The position numbers and the translations under genes were made by a program. Below, one piece after another: positions 47,946 to 58,638 of a DNA stretch of 64,000 nt; position 1 is the stretch's first letter, and each line of letters opens with the position of its first letter. The stretch spans positions 1-64,000 of the forward strand of contig NZ_RWGU01000042.1 in assembly GCF_003944755.1 (NCBI RefSeq), written 5' to 3'. Source of the DNA: Rhodovulum robiginosum. Lineage in GTDB: Bacteria; Pseudomonadota; Alphaproteobacteria; Rhodobacterales; Rhodobacteraceae. Below the pieces are notes generated by a model. The model was not told the DNA's origin. It searched no databases and saw only the letters and a list, made by a program, of their open reading frames with translations.

Positions 47946-48029
47946 TCAGTCAGTTATCCCCATGGCCACCGGCAAGGCGGCCACGATGCCGATGGCGACC
48001 GCTGTCCAACTCGCGGCGTCCGTGCTCAC
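47946..48029 (-). CDS. Possible 27-residue membrane peptide between nuoJ and nuoK
   Basis: A GTG start overlaps the nuoJ stop (GTGA) and opens a 27-codon frame with one hydrophobic stretch, [17 protein letters not shown]. It fills most of the 107-bp nuoJ-nuoK gap, the longest one in this part of the operon. The coupling geometry and hydrophobicity suggest a real microprotein, but nothing more supports it. Confidence 0.35.
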   Translation of the reverse strand: MSTDAASWTAVAIGIVAALPVAMGITD

Positions 48030-48640
48030 AGCCCCTGCCCCGGCTTCACATCCTTCAGTTCCATCGCCTTGGCCGGGTCGCGGTACATCTGGGCCAGGAT
48101 GTCCTGGCGCTTGATGTTGGGCCGGTGGCGCAACGTCAGAACGATGGCGCCGATCATGGCGACCAGCAGGATCAGGCCCGCCGTCTGGAAGAGGTGCAGG
48201 TAATCGTCGTAGATCAGAGCACCCAGCGCGGCGGTGTTATGCGCCTCGTCCGGGGACGGGGCCACCGCGCCCCTGAGCGCCATCGCGCCGTCCGCGCTTT
48301 GCCAGACGCCGAAAACCATGGCGAGCTGGATCAGGAAGATCACCCCGATCAGCGCGGCCACCGGCAGGTAGCTGACCATCTCGGCCCTCAGTTCGGTGAA
48401 ATCGACGTCGAGCATCATCACGACGAAGAGAAACAGCACCGCCACCGCGCCCACGTAGACGATGACCAGCAGCATCGCCACGAATTCGGCGCCAAGCAGC
48501 ACGAAGAGCCCCGCCGACGAGATGAAGGCGAGGATCAGCCACAGCACCGAATGCACCGGGTTGCGCGCCAGCACCACGAAAAGGCCCGACGCGACCACCA
48601 CGGTGGCAAAGCTGTAGAATGCGATATCGGCCACGGTCAT
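48026..48640 (-). CDS. nuoJ: NADH-quinone oxidoreductase subunit J
   Basis: This 204-residue, five-helix subunit has [50 protein letters not shown] (family core with the pi-bulge helix) and a longer C-terminal tail rich in charged residues. It overlaps the preceding carboxymuconolactone decarboxylase-like ORF by four bases. Confidence 0.95.
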   Translation of the reverse strand: MTVADIAFYSFATVVVASGLFVVLARNPVHSVLWLILAFISSAGLFVLLGAEFVAMLLVIVYVGAVAVLFLFVVMMLDVDFTELRAEMVSYLPVAALIGVIFLIQLAMVFGVWQSADGAMALRGAVAPSPDEAHNTAALGALIYDDYLHLFQTAGLILLVAMIGAIVLTLRHRPNIKRQDILAQMYRDPAKAMELKDVKPGQGL

Positions 48641-49044
48641 CCGTCACTCTCCTCGGTCTCGTCGAAGACGGCCTGAGCCAGGCCCAGCGCCCGGCTCATC
48701 GCCGGGATGCCGCCCAGCATCGCCATCTGGTAGATCACCTCGCCGATTTCCTTCTCGCTGGCGCCCGCCTCCAGCGCGTGGCGCACGGTCAGCTTGAACT
48801 GCGCATCCGCCTGCGCGCCCAGCACCGTCAGCCCCGCGATAACAACCAGGAGACGGGTCTTGGCGTCCAGCCCCTCGGGGTTGAAGGCGTTGCCCCACAT
48901 CATGTCCATGAAATCCTTGGGCATGGTCGGCATCAGCTTGTCGAAGCCCTGCGCCTGGAAGGTCTCCAGTGCGGGGTTGAAGGTGCGGGCCATGCGGTGG
49001 CTCTGCTCCAGCATCTGCTCGAAGAGTTTTGCGAAATCGCTCAT
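48637..49044 (-). CDS. Carboxymuconolactone decarboxylase-family accessory ORF in the nuo operon
   Basis: This 135-residue protein of the CMD/AhpD-like helical fold ([36 protein letters not shown] and [20 protein letters not shown] in pieces) lacks the CxxC of AhpD, so peroxidase activity is unlikely. It overlaps both nuoI and nuoJ by four bases, showing tight integration in the operon. The role in complex I is unknown. The start MSDFAKLF at 49044 is the ATGA overlap; a longer frame lies in nuoI. Confidence 0.85.
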   Translation of the reverse strand: MSDFAKLFEQMLEQSHRMARTFNPALETFQAQGFDKLMPTMPKDFMDMMWGNAFNPEGLDAKTRLLVVIAGLTVLGAQADAQFKLTVRHALEAGASEKEIGEVIYQMAMLGGIPAMSRALGLAQAVFDETEESDG

Positions 49045-49535
49045 CGGTACGGCGCGTCCAGTTCCAGGTTGCGGGCGATCTCGGCCTCCCAGCGTTCGCC
49101 GTTGGCCAACAGCTTGTCCTTGTCGTAGAACAGCTCTTCCCGCGTCTCGGTGGCGAACTCGAAATTCGGTCCCTCGACGATGGCGTCCACCGGGCAGGAC
49201 TCCTCGCAAAAGCCACAGTAGATGCACTTCGTCATGTCGATGTCGTAGCGCGTGGTGCGGCGGCTGCCGTCGGCGCGCGGCTCGGCGTCGATGGTGATCG
49301 CCTGCGCGGGGCAGATCGCCTCGCACAGCTTGCAGGCGATGCAGCGTTCCTCGCCGTTGGGATAGCGCCTGAGCGCGTGCTCGCCACGAAAACGCGGGCT
49401 CAGCGGGCCCTTTTCGTGCGGGTAGTTCAACGTCGCCTTGGGGGCGAAGAAATACTTCATCCCCAGCCGGAAACCGTCGATGAAATCGACCATCAGAAAG
49501 TATTTTCCGGCGCGTTTCCAGTCGATCGCGGTCAT
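49041..49535 (-). CDS. nuoI: NADH-quinone oxidoreductase subunit I
   Basis: This 164-residue ferredoxin-type subunit carries two 4Fe-4S clusters (N6a/N6b) in [12 protein letters not shown] and [12 protein letters not shown]. The N-terminal amphipathic helix region ([20 protein letters not shown]) sits on the membrane. Its length is normal. It overlaps accessory ORFs on both sides. Confidence 0.97.
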   Translation of the reverse strand: MTAIDWKRAGKYFLMVDFIDGFRLGMKYFFAPKATLNYPHEKGPLSPRFRGEHALRRYPNGEERCIACKLCEAICPAQAITIDAEPRADGSRRTTRYDIDMTKCIYCGFCEESCPVDAIVEGPNFEFATETREELFYDKDKLLANGERWEAEIARNLELDAPYR

Positions 49536-49720
49536 GTCTTGCCCTCGTCGATATTGCGCGCCGCCCAGGCGAAGATACAGGCCGCGAGATCCTCCTGGGT
49601 CATCTCGCGCACCGTGCCGCCCTGGGCGAGGCGCTTGTCCAGCTCGGCCAGGACCGTGCTCGAAAGATCCATCAGGTCGAGGTATTTCACGTCGAGAATG
49701 GCGCGGGACAATTCGTTCAT
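49532..49720 (-). CDS. Small accessory ORF between nuoH and nuoI
   Basis: This 62-residue, mainly helical soluble protein begins [20 protein letters not shown]. It starts 1 bp after the nuoH stop and overlaps nuoI by four bases, with good GC3 bias. No domain recognised. It may correspond to one of the unidentified reading frames known from Rhodobacter and Paracoccus nuo/nqo operons. Confidence 0.7.
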   Translation of the reverse strand: MNELSRAILDVKYLDLMDLSSTVLAELDKRLAQGGTVREMTQEDLAACIFAWAARNIDEGKT

Positions 49721-49721
49721 G

Positions 49722-50759
49722 TCAGCCTCCAACAGGCCAGCGCGCATAGGCGCCGCCGAAAAGATCATACTGGGCAAAAAAGGCCACAACGACGACCCAC
49801 AGCAGGCTGAGCGGCAGGAACACCTTCCAGCCCAGCCGCATCAGCTGGTCGTAGCGGTAACGGGGCACGATGGCCTTGACCATCGCGAAGAGGAAGAAGA
49901 ACACCGCCATCTTGCCGACCATCCAGACCGCGCCGTCGGGCAGGCCCGGAATGGGCGACAGCCAGCCGCCGAAGAACAAGAGGCTCATCAGCGCGCACAT
50001 CAGGAAGATGGCGATGTATTCGCCGGCCATGAACAACAGGAACGGCGTGGAGGAATATTCCACCTGGTATCCGGCCACGAGTTCCGACTCCGCCTCGGGC
50101 AGGTCGAAGGGCGGGCGGTTGGTCTCGGCCAGCGCCGAGACGAAAAACAGCACCACCATCGGCAGATGCGGCAGCCAGTACCAGGAAAACAGCCCGAACC
50201 GGCCATCCTGCGCATGCACGATGTCGCCGAAATTCAACGAGCCGGTGGACAGGATCACCCCGATGATGATCAGGCCGATCGACACCTCGTAAGAGATCAT
50301 CTGCGCGGCCGAGCGCAGGCTGCCCAGAAAGGGGTATTTCGAGTTCGACGCCCAACCGCCCATGATCACGCCGTAGACCTCGAGCGATGAAATCGCGAAG
50401 ACATAGAGAAGCGCCACGTTGAGATCGGCCAGCACCAGCCTGTCGGAAAACGGAATGACCGCCCAGGCCGCCATCGCCATGACGAACGAGATCAGCGGCG
50501 CCAGCAGGAACACGATCTTGTCGCTGCCCGAGGGCACGACGATTTCCTTGACCACGTATTTCAGCGCGTCGGCCACCGTCTGCAGCAGGCCGAAGGCGCC
50601 CACGACGTTGGGCCCCCTGCGCATCTGCACCGCCGCCCAGATCTTGCGGTCGCCATAGACCAGGAACAACAGCGAGATCATCACGAAGGCGATCAGCATC
50701 ACGCCCTGCGTCATGATCAGCAGCGCGGTTCCCAAGCCTGTGTCCAGAAAATCAGCCAT
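49722..50759 (-). CDS. nuoH: NADH-quinone oxidoreductase subunit H
   Basis: This 345-residue membrane subunit at the quinone chamber has ERKIWAAVQ-type sequence ([20 protein letters not shown]), [26 protein letters not shown] and [14 protein letters not shown], all diagnostic. Note that the usual ERK start of that motif reads DRK here, as in some alphaproteobacteria. Confidence 0.96.
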   Translation of the reverse strand: MADFLDTGLGTALLIMTQGVMLIAFVMISLLFLVYGDRKIWAAVQMRRGPNVVGAFGLLQTVADALKYVVKEIVVPSGSDKIVFLLAPLISFVMAMAAWAVIPFSDRLVLADLNVALLYVFAISSLEVYGVIMGGWASNSKYPFLGSLRSAAQMISYEVSIGLIIIGVILSTGSLNFGDIVHAQDGRFGLFSWYWLPHLPMVVLFFVSALAETNRPPFDLPEAESELVAGYQVEYSSTPFLLFMAGEYIAIFLMCALMSLLFFGGWLSPIPGLPDGAVWMVGKMAVFFFLFAMVKAIVPRYRYDQLMRLGWKVFLPLSLLWVVVVAFFAQYDLFGGAYARWPVGG

Positions 50760-50774
50760 GTCGCCCCTTGTTCC

Positions 50775-51185
50775 TCAAACCGTCGGTATTCCGTCCCGGC
50801 GGCATTGATCCACCACCACTTCGGCGTCGATGGTCAGCGCGCCCCTCGGCAGCGCGGGTGAAATCGTGTAAACAGCATCCGCCTTCCAAATGCCACCCTC
50901 TTGGGCCAGCCGCGTGCGGACGTGGCGGGCAAAGCCGTAGCCGCGGATCAGCGCGTATTGCGCCGCCGCGCAGCGGGCGTAGTCATCCACCGCTTCGGGG
51001 CCGTCGGCGCGTTCGAGCGCCACGACGAAATTGACCAGGTCGTCCTGCAAAAGCCGCGTCTCGACGCCCAGATAGACCGGCGCCGCGGCCCGGTCGTCCG
51101 GCCCCTCGGTGGGGGTGCAGCCCGCCGCCCCGCCGGTCAGGGCGAGCGCGGCGAGCGGCGCGACGAGAGAACGAAGACGGATCAT
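50775..51185 (-). CDS. Putative lipoprotein accessory ORF between nuoG and nuoH
   Basis: This 136-residue protein has a lipoprotein-like signal (hydrophobic stretch then GGAAGC, cysteine at residue 23; the lipobox is relaxed, lacking leucine at -3). The remainder has no known domain. It starts 8 bp after nuoG and ends 15 bp before nuoH. As an exported protein it could act in complex I assembly at the periplasmic face; that is speculation. Confidence 0.72.
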   Translation of the reverse strand: MIRLRSLVAPLAALALTGGAAGCTPTEGPDDRAAAPVYLGVETRLLQDDLVNFVVALERADGPEAVDDYARCAAAQYALIRGYGFARHVRTRLAQEGGIWKADAVYTISPALPRGALTIDAEVVVDQCRRDGIPTV

Positions 51186-51193
51186 CGCCGGGC

Positions 51194-53206
51194 CTATTCC
51201 GCCGCCAGCGGCGCGGCGCGGCGCGCGCGGGCATTGGCCGAAAGCTCGGCCATCAGGGCCGAGGCGCGCGCGATCGGGTTGGCCAGGTAGAAATCGGCGA
51301 GCGAATAGCGGAACTCGGCCTTGGCCGGCGCGGCCGGCGTGAGCGGTTGCCACTCGTTTTCCGGCACCTGGTCGATCTCTTTCAGATGCGGCGCGGCGGC
51401 CACCAGCGCTTGGCGAAGCTGGGCCAGGCTGTCATAGGGCAGCACCGCGCCCATCTCGCCCGAGAGCGCGCGCAGGATCGCCCAGTTTTCCTTCGCCTCG
51501 CCGGGCGGAAAGCCCGCGCGCAGGGCAAGCTGCGGCCGGCCCTCGGTATTGACGAAAAGCCCCTGTTCCTCGGTATAGGCGGCGCCGGGCAGGATGATGT
51601 CGGCCCGGTGCGCACCGCGGTCGCCATGGCTGCCCTGGTAGATGACAAACGGCCCCTCGGCGATGTCCACCTCGTCGGCGCCCAGGTTGTAGATCACCTC
51701 GGCGCCCTCGATGGCCTTTTCCATGCCGCCCTCGGCGGTGCAGCCGGCATCCATCGCGCCGACCCGCGCCGCGGCGGTGTGCAGCACCAAAAGCTTTGCG
51801 CCGGTCTTGTCGGCCAGCGCCATCGCCTGGGACAGCACCGCCGCGCCATCGGCCTCGGTGAGCGCGCCTTGGCCGACGATCACCACGCCGGGCCGCTCGG
51901 TCGGTGCGGCGGCCGAGACCAGCGCGCTCAGCGCGGCGCGGTCGGTGCCCGCTTCGTGCACGTCATAGGTCAGATCGACCACCGGTCCGACCCGGTGCAC
52001 CTCTGCGCCGCGTATCCACGCCTTGCGGATGCGCGCGTTGAGAACCGGCGCCTCGGCGCGCGGGTTGGTGCCGATCAGCCAGATGTCGCCCGCCGCGTCG
52101 ATATCCTCGATGGCCGCGGTGCCGACATAGGCCGAGCGGTTGCCGGCGGGCAGCCTGGCCCCGTCGGTGCGGCATTCCACCTGGCCGCCCTGCCCCTCGA
52201 TCAGCTGTTTCAGGGCAAAGGCCGCCTCGACCGGGGCCAGGTCGCCCACCAGCCCGGCTGCCTTCTTGCCTTTCAGCGCCTTGGCCGCGGCGGCCAGCGC
52301 CTCGGGCCAGCTGGCGGGCCTGAGCTTGCCGTTTTCGCGCAGATAGGGCTTGTCCAGCCGCTGACGCCGCAGCCCGTCCCAGACAAAGCGGGTCTTGTCG
52401 GAAATCCATTCCTCGTTTACGCCGTCATGGTTGCGCGGCAGGATGCGCATCACTTCTCGGCCCTTGGTGTCGACCCGGATGCTGCTGCCCAGGGCGTCCA
52501 TCACGTCGATGGTCTCGGTCTTGGTCAGCTCCCACGGGCGGGCGGTGAAGGCGTAGGGTTTCGAGGTCAGCGCGCCGACCGGGCAAAGATCGATGATGTT
52601 GCCCTGCATCTCGCTGTCGAGCGTCTGGCCCAGATAGGCGGTGATCTCGGCATCCTCGCCGCGCCCGGTCTGGCCCAGCTCGGGCATCCCCGCGACCTCG
52701 GTGATGAAGCGCACGCAGCGGGTGCAGGAAATGCAGCGCGTCATGCAGGTGCCAACCAGCGGCCCGAGATCCATGTCGACCACGGCGCGCTTGGGTTCGC
52801 GGTAGCGGCTGAAATCGACGCCATAGGCCATGGCCTGGTCCTGAAGGTCGCATTCGCCGCCCTGGTCGCAGATCGGGCAGTCGAGCGGATGGTTGATGAG
52901 CAGGAACTCCATCACCCCCTCGCGCGCCTTCTTGACCATGGGCGAGTTGGTTTTCACCACCGGCGGTGCGCCCTCGGGGCCCGGGCGCAGATCCTTGACT
53001 TGCATCGCGCAGGATGCCGCGGGCTTGGGCGGGCCGCCCACCACCTCGACCAGGCACATCCGGCAGTTGCCGGCGATCGACAGCCGCTCGTGATAGCAAA
53101 ACCGCGGCACTTCGATGCCCGCCGCCTCGCACGCCTGGAGCAGAGTCATGGCCGGTTCGACCTCGATCTCCTGGCCGTCGATGATGATCTTGCGTAGCTC
53201 TGCCAT
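51194..53206 (-). CDS. nuoG: NADH-quinone oxidoreductase subunit G
   Basis: This 670-residue iron-sulfur subunit has an N-terminal 2Fe-2S ferredoxin domain ([15 protein letters not shown]), the His/Cys-ligated cluster region [14 protein letters not shown], the 4Fe-4S pair [10 protein letters not shown], and a molybdopterin-oxidoreductase-like domain without cofactor. The length fits the alphaproteobacterial/mitochondrial 75-kDa type rather than the 900-residue E. coli type. Confidence 0.96.
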   Translation of the reverse strand: MAELRKIIIDGQEIEVEPAMTLLQACEAAGIEVPRFCYHERLSIAGNCRMCLVEVVGGPPKPAASCAMQVKDLRPGPEGAPPVVKTNSPMVKKAREGVMEFLLINHPLDCPICDQGGECDLQDQAMAYGVDFSRYREPKRAVVDMDLGPLVGTCMTRCISCTRCVRFITEVAGMPELGQTGRGEDAEITAYLGQTLDSEMQGNIIDLCPVGALTSKPYAFTARPWELTKTETIDVMDALGSSIRVDTKGREVMRILPRNHDGVNEEWISDKTRFVWDGLRRQRLDKPYLRENGKLRPASWPEALAAAAKALKGKKAAGLVGDLAPVEAAFALKQLIEGQGGQVECRTDGARLPAGNRSAYVGTAAIEDIDAAGDIWLIGTNPRAEAPVLNARIRKAWIRGAEVHRVGPVVDLTYDVHEAGTDRAALSALVSAAAPTERPGVVIVGQGALTEADGAAVLSQAMALADKTGAKLLVLHTAAARVGAMDAGCTAEGGMEKAIEGAEVIYNLGADEVDIAEGPFVIYQGSHGDRGAHRADIILPGAAYTEEQGLFVNTEGRPQLALRAGFPPGEAKENWAILRALSGEMGAVLPYDSLAQLRQALVAAAPHLKEIDQVPENEWQPLTPAAPAKAEFRYSLADFYLANPIARASALMAELSANARARRAAPLAAE

Positions 53207-53246
53207 GATCTTACCTTGCTGTGCCGGCCCGGTCGGGCGGGCATCC

Positions 53247-53678
53247 CTATCGTTTTTCGCGCAACAGCCAGCCCGTCAGGCTGCCCCTGGCGATTTCCTC
53301 GCGGCCCAGGCGGCAATAGCTCTCGGCATCGCCCTCTTTCACGCCGTGGCGGGCGAGGTAGGCGTCGCGCTGGGCGCGCATGCGATCCTGTTCGTCGTCG
53401 GAGTCGAGAAACGCCTCGATCTGTTCTTCGGTGTAGCCGAGCGACAGCGCATGTTCCTCCAACTCATGGGCGCCCCGCAATGCCCGAAAGATGCGGGCCG
53501 ACATTGTGGGACAGTTCTTGCGTATCTCGTCGCCCACCGCCGCGGCGAAGAGCGAATTCCACACATGGGCGTTTTCGCGCAGGGGCGGCAGGCCCTCGGC
53601 CGCCGCCGCGGGGCCGGTGCCCAGCGTCAGCGCCCCGGCCAGCGCCGCCGCGGCCGATATGTGCCCCAGCAGACGCAT
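53247..53678 (-). CDS. Exported accessory ORF between nuoF and nuoG (DUF5333-like)
   Basis: This 143-residue protein has a cleavable signal peptide (cut near AAAAEG) and a helical mature part with two cysteines (KNCPTM and ESYCRL). From memory it resembles the Rhodobacteraceae DUF5333 group; I cannot verify that here. It is 2 bp behind nuoF. Probably periplasmic, with unknown function. Confidence 0.75.
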   Translation of the reverse strand: MRLLGHISAAAALAGALTLGTGPAAAAEGLPPLRENAHVWNSLFAAAVGDEIRKNCPTMSARIFRALRGAHELEEHALSLGYTEEQIEAFLDSDDEQDRMRAQRDAYLARHGVKEGDAESYCRLGREEIARGSLTGWLLREKR

Positions 53679-53680
53679 TT

Positions 53681-54976
53681 TTATTCAGCCGCCACCGCGC
53701 TGGGGCGGCCGGTCTTGCGGGCCTTGATGCGATCTTCGATCTCGCCCCTGAAATGCCGGATCAGGCCCTGGATCGGCCAGGCCGCGGCATCGCCGAGCGC
53801 GCAGATCGTGTGGCCCTCGACCTGCTTGGTGACGTCGAAGAGCATGTCGATCTCTTCGACCTCGGCCTCGCCGGTCACCATACGGTCCATTACGCGCATC
53901 ATCCAGCCGGTGCCCTCGCGGCAGGGCGTGCACTGGCCGCAGCTCTCGTGCTTGTAGAATTTGGCCAGCCGCCAGATCGCCTTGATGACGTCGGTCGACT
54001 GGTCCATCACGATCACCGCGGCGGTGCCGAGGCCCGATTTCTGCTCGCGCAGCCAGTCGAAATCCATGATCGCGTCGTCGCACAAATCCGCCGGAAGCAG
54101 CGGCACCGACGAGCCGCCGGGGATCACCGCCTTGAGGTTGCCCCATCCGCCGCGCACCCCGCCGCAGTGTTTCTCAAGGAGGTCCTTGAGGCCGATCGAC
54201 ATGGTTTCCTCCACCACGCAGGGATGGTTCACATGGCCCGAGATCGCAAAGATCTTGGTGCCCGCGTTGTTGGGCCGGCCAAAGCTGGCAAACCAGTCGC
54301 CGCCCCGACGCAGGATGGTGGGCACGACGGCGATGGATTCGACGTTGTTGACCGTCGACGGGCAGCCGTAAAGCCCCGCGCCCGCCGGGAACGGCGGCTT
54401 GAGCCGCGGCATCCCCTTCTTGCCCTCCAGGCTTTCCAGCAGCGCGGTTTCCTCGCCGCAGATATAGGCCCCTGCCCCGTGCGAGAGGTAAAGGTCGAAA
54501 TCCCAGCCCGACCCGGCGGCGTTGCGGCCCAAGAGACCCGCCTCGTAGGCCTCGTCGATAGCCGCCTGAAGCGCCTCGCGCTCACGGATGTATTCGCCCC
54601 GGATATAGATGTAGGCCGTGTGCGCCTGCATCGCAAAAGAGGCCAGCAGGCACCCCTCGACCAGCGTGTGCGGATCGTGACGCATGATCTCGCGGTCCTT
54701 GCAGGTGCCTGGCTCGGATTCGTCGGCATTGACCACCAGATAGTGCGGCCGCCCGTCGCTTTCCTTTGGCATGAAAGACCATTTAAGACCGGTCGGGAAA
54801 CCGGCGCCGCCGCGCCCCCTGAGCCCCGATTTCTTCATCTCGTCGATGATCCAGTCGCGGCCATTGGAAATCAGCGCGGCCGTGCCGTCCCAGTGGCCGC
54901 GCTTCTTGGCGCCGGCCAAGGTGCGCTCGTGCATCCCGTAGAGATTGGTGAAGATGCGGTCCTGATCGGTCAGCAT
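53681..54976 (-). CDS. nuoF: NADH-quinone oxidoreductase subunit F
   Basis: This 431-residue FMN- and NADH-binding subunit has [16 protein letters not shown] (FMN/NADH), [18 protein letters not shown] and the 4Fe-4S motif [14 protein letters not shown] with the distal cysteine in [13 protein letters not shown]. It is the electron entry point with NuoE. Confidence 0.97.
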   Translation of the reverse strand: MLTDQDRIFTNLYGMHERTLAGAKKRGHWDGTAALISNGRDWIIDEMKKSGLRGRGGAGFPTGLKWSFMPKESDGRPHYLVVNADESEPGTCKDREIMRHDPHTLVEGCLLASFAMQAHTAYIYIRGEYIREREALQAAIDEAYEAGLLGRNAAGSGWDFDLYLSHGAGAYICGEETALLESLEGKKGMPRLKPPFPAGAGLYGCPSTVNNVESIAVVPTILRRGGDWFASFGRPNNAGTKIFAISGHVNHPCVVEETMSIGLKDLLEKHCGGVRGGWGNLKAVIPGGSSVPLLPADLCDDAIMDFDWLREQKSGLGTAAVIVMDQSTDVIKAIWRLAKFYKHESCGQCTPCREGTGWMMRVMDRMVTGEAEVEEIDMLFDVTKQVEGHTICALGDAAAWPIQGLIRHFRGEIEDRIKARKTGRPSAVAAE

Positions 54977-54979
54977 GGC

Positions 54980-55210
54980 TCAGCCTCGGTTGTTCCGGCG
55001 CGCCCGCCAGAGTCTAAATGTCACCACCAGCGCCCAGACGAACGCTGCAAGGGCCGCGAAGTCGACAAGAAAGGCGTAGCGCGCGGGCAGGCCCATTCGC
55101 CCGCCCAGCGCCTGGGCGGCGACCCAGACCAGCATCGTCACGGCTATCACCACGGCCACCAGCCGTGCCTGCCGGGCCAATGCCCTGTCCTGATCGCCCC
55201 CTGCCGTCAC
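54980..55210 (-). CDS. Two-helix membrane accessory ORF downstream of the HhH gene (DUF5337-like)
   Basis: The product is about 76 residues with two membrane helices (LVAVVIAVTMLVWVAAQALG and FLVDFAALAAFVWALVVTF) and a basic C-terminus. I chose GTG at 55210, placed 5 bases after GAGG; GTG at 55216 is possible. It begins just after the stop of the preceding HhH gene and ends 3 bp before nuoF. It resembles the DUF5337 group as I recall it. Function unknown. Confidence 0.65.
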   Translation of the reverse strand: MTAGGDQDRALARQARLVAVVIAVTMLVWVAAQALGGRMGLPARYAFLVDFAALAAFVWALVVTFRLWRARRNNRG

Positions 55211-55217
55211 ATGCACC

Positions 55218-56000
55218 TCAGTAGACGTCGCCCTCGTCGACCCGTTTGGAGAAGGCGGTCTCGCCGCCCTCGGCCAACAGCTTGGCCTGGGCAACCCAGT
55301 CGTCGCGGCTCACCCGGCCCTTGAAGCCTTCGAGGTTTTCATCGACCCAGGCCACCTCTTCGTCGGTCCATTTGGCGATCTGGTCGAAGTGGTAAAAGCC
55401 CAGACGATTGCACAGCTTTTCCAGCTTCGGCCCGACGCCCTTGATCCTCTTGAGATCGTCCGCAGACCCGCCGCGCGGTGCGTCCAGCGCCGCCGGGCGC
55501 TTGCCGACCTCTGCCGCCTCGGGCTTGGCTGCCTCGGGTGCGGGCGCAGGCGCCGGTTCGGGTGCAGGCGCAGGTTTGGGCGCGGCTTTCTTCGGTTCGG
55601 GCGCAGGCGCCGATTTGGGCGCGGCCTTCTTCGGGGCGGGTGCAGGCGCCGCCTTGGGCGCGGGCGCGCGTGCCGCCGGCTTGGGCGCCTTGCTGCCCGG
55701 CTTTTCGCTGACCGGCGGGTTCGCCGCGGCCTTCGCGTTGGCCGCCAGATAGGGGGCCCGGCGCGCCTCGATCTCGGCCTTCTCGGCCCGCTCGGCGTTG
55801 AGCTCGTCAGGGCTGCGGCAGAAGCCCTCGGTCAACACGTAACCGCAAACCGCGAAGGTCACCAGACCGGCAATGACCGCAACCAGCGACCAGAATCCGA
55901 TCGCATAAGCGATTACTGCCACGGTAAGCCCGATCACGGCGGACAGGGTCCACCACAGCAAGGCGCATCTGAATTTGTGTTCGTTGTGAGTGATTGTCAT
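55218..56000 (-). CDS. Membrane-anchored helix-hairpin-helix accessory protein in the nuo operon
   Basis: The 260-residue protein has three parts: two membrane helices (about residues 14-33 and 35-57), a proline/alanine/lysine-rich linker (about 85-165) and a C-terminal HhH domain of some 80 residues (LKRIKGVGPKLEKL, then FYHFDQIAKW). The C-terminal domain is clearly homologous to the C-terminal extension of the adjacent NuoE over its whole length. It starts 21 bp after nuoE. It may be a membrane-anchored partner of NuoE or an assembly factor, which is inference. Confidence 0.8.
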   Translation of the reverse strand: MTITHNEHKFRCALLWWTLSAVIGLTVAVIAYAIGFWSLVAVIAGLVTFAVCGYVLTEGFCRSPDELNAERAEKAEIEARRAPYLAANAKAAANPPVSEKPGSKAPKPAARAPAPKAAPAPAPKKAAPKSAPAPEPKKAAPKPAPAPEPAPAPAPEAAKPEAAEVGKRPAALDAPRGGSADDLKRIKGVGPKLEKLCNRLGFYHFDQIAKWTDEEVAWVDENLEGFKGRVSRDDWVAQAKLLAEGGETAFSKRVDEGDVY

Positions 56001-56021
56001 CGTCCGACTCCGATACGACGT

Positions 56022-57035
56022 TTAAGTCTCGACACCGTCAGTTGTAGCGCGTCGAGCGGCCGCTGTCTTGCCCTCGGCGGCAAGCCCACGGGCCTGTTCC
56101 ACCCAATTGCCCCGGCTCGCGCACCCTTCGTATCCCTCCAGATGCGCGTCTGCCCAGGCAACGTTGTCGGCCCCCCACTCGGCGATCTGCGCGAAATGGA
56201 AAATGCCAATCCCATTGAGCATGGCCTGCAGCTTTTTATCAACGCCTTCCAGCCGCGTCAGGTCGTCCACCCCCTGAGCGCCCGGCGCGCGCATCGGCAC
56301 CGGTCTGCGGCCCTTGCCGTGGCCCGGCGCCAGGCCCCACGGGGCCAGAAGCGGCACCTCGGTGCCGTCGATCCGCTTGACCGTGTCGCCGATCTCGGTC
56401 GCCAGTTCGGCCGAGGCGTTGTAGCTGTAGTGCTTGGTGTCGGCCTCGGTCAGGCTGGTCAGCCCGCCCTCGGGCTCCGACGCGAAGCGGCCGTTTTGCG
56501 GGCCCGGCACAGGCACCTTGCCCGCGGCCAGCTCGTCGAGGATCGCGGCCAGCCGCTCGGCGGTGAGATCCTCGTAATAATCCTTGCCGATCTGCACCAT
56601 CGGCGCGTTCGAACACGCGCCGAGGCATTCGACCTCTTCCCAAGAGAACTTGCCGTCCGCCGACAGGGCGAACGGCGCCTCGGCGATCTTCGACTTGCAC
56701 ACCCCGATCAGGTCTTCGGCACCGCAGATCAGGCAAGACGTCGTGCCGCAGACCTGCACATGGGCGACCGAACCCACCGGCGCGAGCTGGAACATGAAAT
56801 AGAAGGTCGCAACCTCCAGCGCGCGGATATGCGCCATGCCCAGCATGTCGGCGACATGCTCGATCGCCGGCCGCGAGAGCCAGCCCTCCTGCTCCTGCGC
56901 ACGCCACAGCAGCGGGATGATGGCGCTGGCCTCGCGCCCCGCGGGGTATTTCGTCAACTGCGCCTCCGCCCAGGCCTGGTTGGCCGGGGTGAAGGCGAAG
57001 CTGTCTGGTTGATCGGGGTGCAGTCGTCGCAGCAT
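56022..57035 (-). CDS. nuoE: NADH-quinone oxidoreductase subunit E with C-terminal HhH extension
   Basis: The protein is 337 residues. The thioredoxin-like 2Fe-2S domain (residues 1 to about 180) has ligands in [13 protein letters not shown] and [10 protein letters not shown]. Unlike the short E. coli NuoE it has a long C-terminal part ending in an HhH domain ([26 protein letters not shown]). The start at 57035 (MLRRLHPDQ) overlaps the previous stop as TAATG and matches relatives; the ATG at 57047 would add four residues. Confidence 0.94.
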   Translation of the reverse strand: MLRRLHPDQPDSFAFTPANQAWAEAQLTKYPAGREASAIIPLLWRAQEQEGWLSRPAIEHVADMLGMAHIRALEVATFYFMFQLAPVGSVAHVQVCGTTSCLICGAEDLIGVCKSKIAEAPFALSADGKFSWEEVECLGACSNAPMVQIGKDYYEDLTAERLAAILDELAAGKVPVPGPQNGRFASEPEGGLTSLTEADTKHYSYNASAELATEIGDTVKRIDGTEVPLLAPWGLAPGHGKGRRPVPMRAPGAQGVDDLTRLEGVDKKLQAMLNGIGIFHFAQIAEWGADNVAWADAHLEGYEGCASRGNWVEQARGLAAEGKTAAARRATTDGVET

Positions 57036-57319
57036 TACTCGGCACAACCTCCTGTCAAAAGACGGATGCCGCCCTCTTCCGACGCATCGCCGACTTCGCC
57101 CATGACGCGCAGTTCGTCAACGACGGCGCGCAGGGTCTCTTCTTCGTAGCCGGTGGCACTCTCCACCTGGGCGGCGGCGTCGTCGGTGGTGATCACGCAG
57201 CCGGCGGATTCGATGGCAGCGCGCACGGTGGCGAGCTGTTCTTCGGTGGCGGCGGCCTGCGCGATTGTGGCCACGGGGGCGAAAACGGCGCAAAGCGCCA
57301 GGGTTTTAAGGGTCTTCAT
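57035..57319 (-). CDS. Small exported accessory ORF between nuoD and nuoE
   Basis: This 94-residue protein has a signal peptide (cut near AQAAA) and an acidic helical mature domain with two cysteines (AGCVITTDD and the C-terminal GGCAE). GGAGG-like sequence precedes the ATG. It is coupled to nuoE. No family is recognised. The 106-bp gap upstream to nuoD holds two hairpins, one with perfect GCATCGC/GCGATGC arms at 57368-57387. Confidence 0.7.
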   Translation of the reverse strand: MKTLKTLALCAVFAPVATIAQAAATEEQLATVRAAIESAGCVITTDDAAAQVESATGYEEETLRAVVDELRVMGEVGDASEEGGIRLLTGGCAE

Positions 57320-57367
57320 GGGTGGTCCTCCAGTTTGACGGCCCCATTGCGGGCCGCGTGAGTTGGC

Positions 57368-57387
57368 GCATCGCGGTCTTGCGATGC
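57368..57387 (-). other. Intercistronic hairpin behind nuoD
   Basis: GCATCGC (57368-57374) and GCGATGC (57381-57387) are perfect complements around a 6-base loop. A CGGCCC/GGGCCG pairing lies nearby (near 57339-57356). This is one of the few real gaps in the nuo operon and could be an mRNA processing or stability point. Confidence 0.4.
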
Positions 57388-57425
57388 AGGGGTCCCCACC
57401 CAGATGCGGTAGCGGCAAAGGCGGC

Positions 57426-58637
57426 TCATCGGTCCACCTCGCCGAAAACGATGTCCATCGTGCCGATGATCGCGGCGACGTCAGCCAGCTGGTGGCCCGT
57501 GGCGATGTAGTCCATCGCCTGAAGGTGCAGAAAGCCCGGTGCGCGGAGCTTGGCGCGGTAGGGCTTGTTGGTGCCGTCGGCCACCAGGTAGACGCCGAAT
57601 TCGCCCTTGGGCGCCTCGACCGCGGCATAGACCTCGCCCGCGGGCACATGGAAGCCCTCGGTATAAAGCTTGAAGTGATGGATCAGCGCCTCCATCGAGG
57701 TCTTCATGTCGCCGCGCGTGGGCGGGGCGATCTTGCCGCGGTTCAGCACCTCTCCGGGTTCGCGGCGCAGCTTTTCGCAGGCCTGCTTGATGATGTGGGT
57801 CGACTGGCGCATCTCTTCCATCCGCACCAGATAGCGGTCGTAGCAGTCGCCGTTCTTGCCCACGGGAATCTGAAACTCGAACTCGTCGTAGCACTCGTAA
57901 GGCTGCGCCCGGCGCAAGTCCCACGCCAGGCCCGAACCGCGCACCATCACGCCGGAAAAGCCCCAGTCGAGGATATCCTGCTCGTTGACGACGCCGATAT
58001 CGGCGTTGCGCTGCTTGAAGATGCGGTTTTCGGTCAGCAGCCCGTCCAGGTCGTCCAACACCCTCGGGAATTCGTCGGCCCAGCGGTCGATATCTTCGAT
58101 CAGCTCGGGCGGCAGGTCCTGATGCACGCCGCCGGGGCGGAAATAGGCGGCGTGAAGCCGCGCCCCGCAGGCGCGCTCGTAGAACACCATCAGCTTCTCG
58201 CGCTCTTCGAACCCCCAGAGCGGCGGCGTCAGCGCGCCGACGTCCATTGCCTGGGTGGTGACGTTCAGCAGGTGGTTGAGCACCCGGCCGATCTCGCAAA
58301 ACAGCACCCGGATCAGCTGGGCCCGGCGCGGCACCTCGGTCTTGGTCAGCTTCTCGATGGCCAGGCACCAGGCGTGTTCCTGGTTCATCGGGGCCACGTA
58401 ATCCAGCCGGTCGAAATAGGGCAGGTTCTGCAGGTAGGTACGGCTTTCCATCAGCTTTTCGGTGCCGCGGTGCAACAGGCCGATATGGGGATCGGCACGT
58501 TCCACGATTTCGCCGTCAAGCTCCAGCACCATGCGCAAAACGCCATGGGCCGCAGGGTGTTGCGGGCCGAAGTTGATGTTGAAGTTGCGGATGCTCTGCT
58601 CGCCCGTGCGGGCGTCGCCGAATTTTCCGTCCATCAT
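57426..58637 (-). CDS. nuoD: NADH-quinone oxidoreductase subunit D
   Basis: This 403-residue subunit lines the quinone site. It contains [44 protein letters not shown] and the C-terminal [11 protein letters not shown]. It is separate from NuoC (not fused as in E. coli). Uniquely, a sulfotransferase gene sits between it and nuoC. Confidence 0.97.
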   Translation of the reverse strand: MMDGKFGDARTGEQSIRNFNINFGPQHPAAHGVLRMVLELDGEIVERADPHIGLLHRGTEKLMESRTYLQNLPYFDRLDYVAPMNQEHAWCLAIEKLTKTEVPRRAQLIRVLFCEIGRVLNHLLNVTTQAMDVGALTPPLWGFEEREKLMVFYERACGARLHAAYFRPGGVHQDLPPELIEDIDRWADEFPRVLDDLDGLLTENRIFKQRNADIGVVNEQDILDWGFSGVMVRGSGLAWDLRRAQPYECYDEFEFQIPVGKNGDCYDRYLVRMEEMRQSTHIIKQACEKLRREPGEVLNRGKIAPPTRGDMKTSMEALIHHFKLYTEGFHVPAGEVYAAVEAPKGEFGVYLVADGTNKPYRAKLRAPGFLHLQAMDYIATGHQLADVAAIIGTMDIVFGEVDR

Positions 58638-58638
58638 C

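Noticed and set aside
45582-48203. Open frame of 873 codons on the + strand
   Set aside because: Antisense to nuoL, nuoK and nuoJ; low-complexity H/D/R/Q-rich translation without family features.
48637-49044. AhpD-like alkyl hydroperoxidase
   Set aside because: The fold resembles the CMD/AhpD group but the CxxC pair is absent, so only the broader family name was used.
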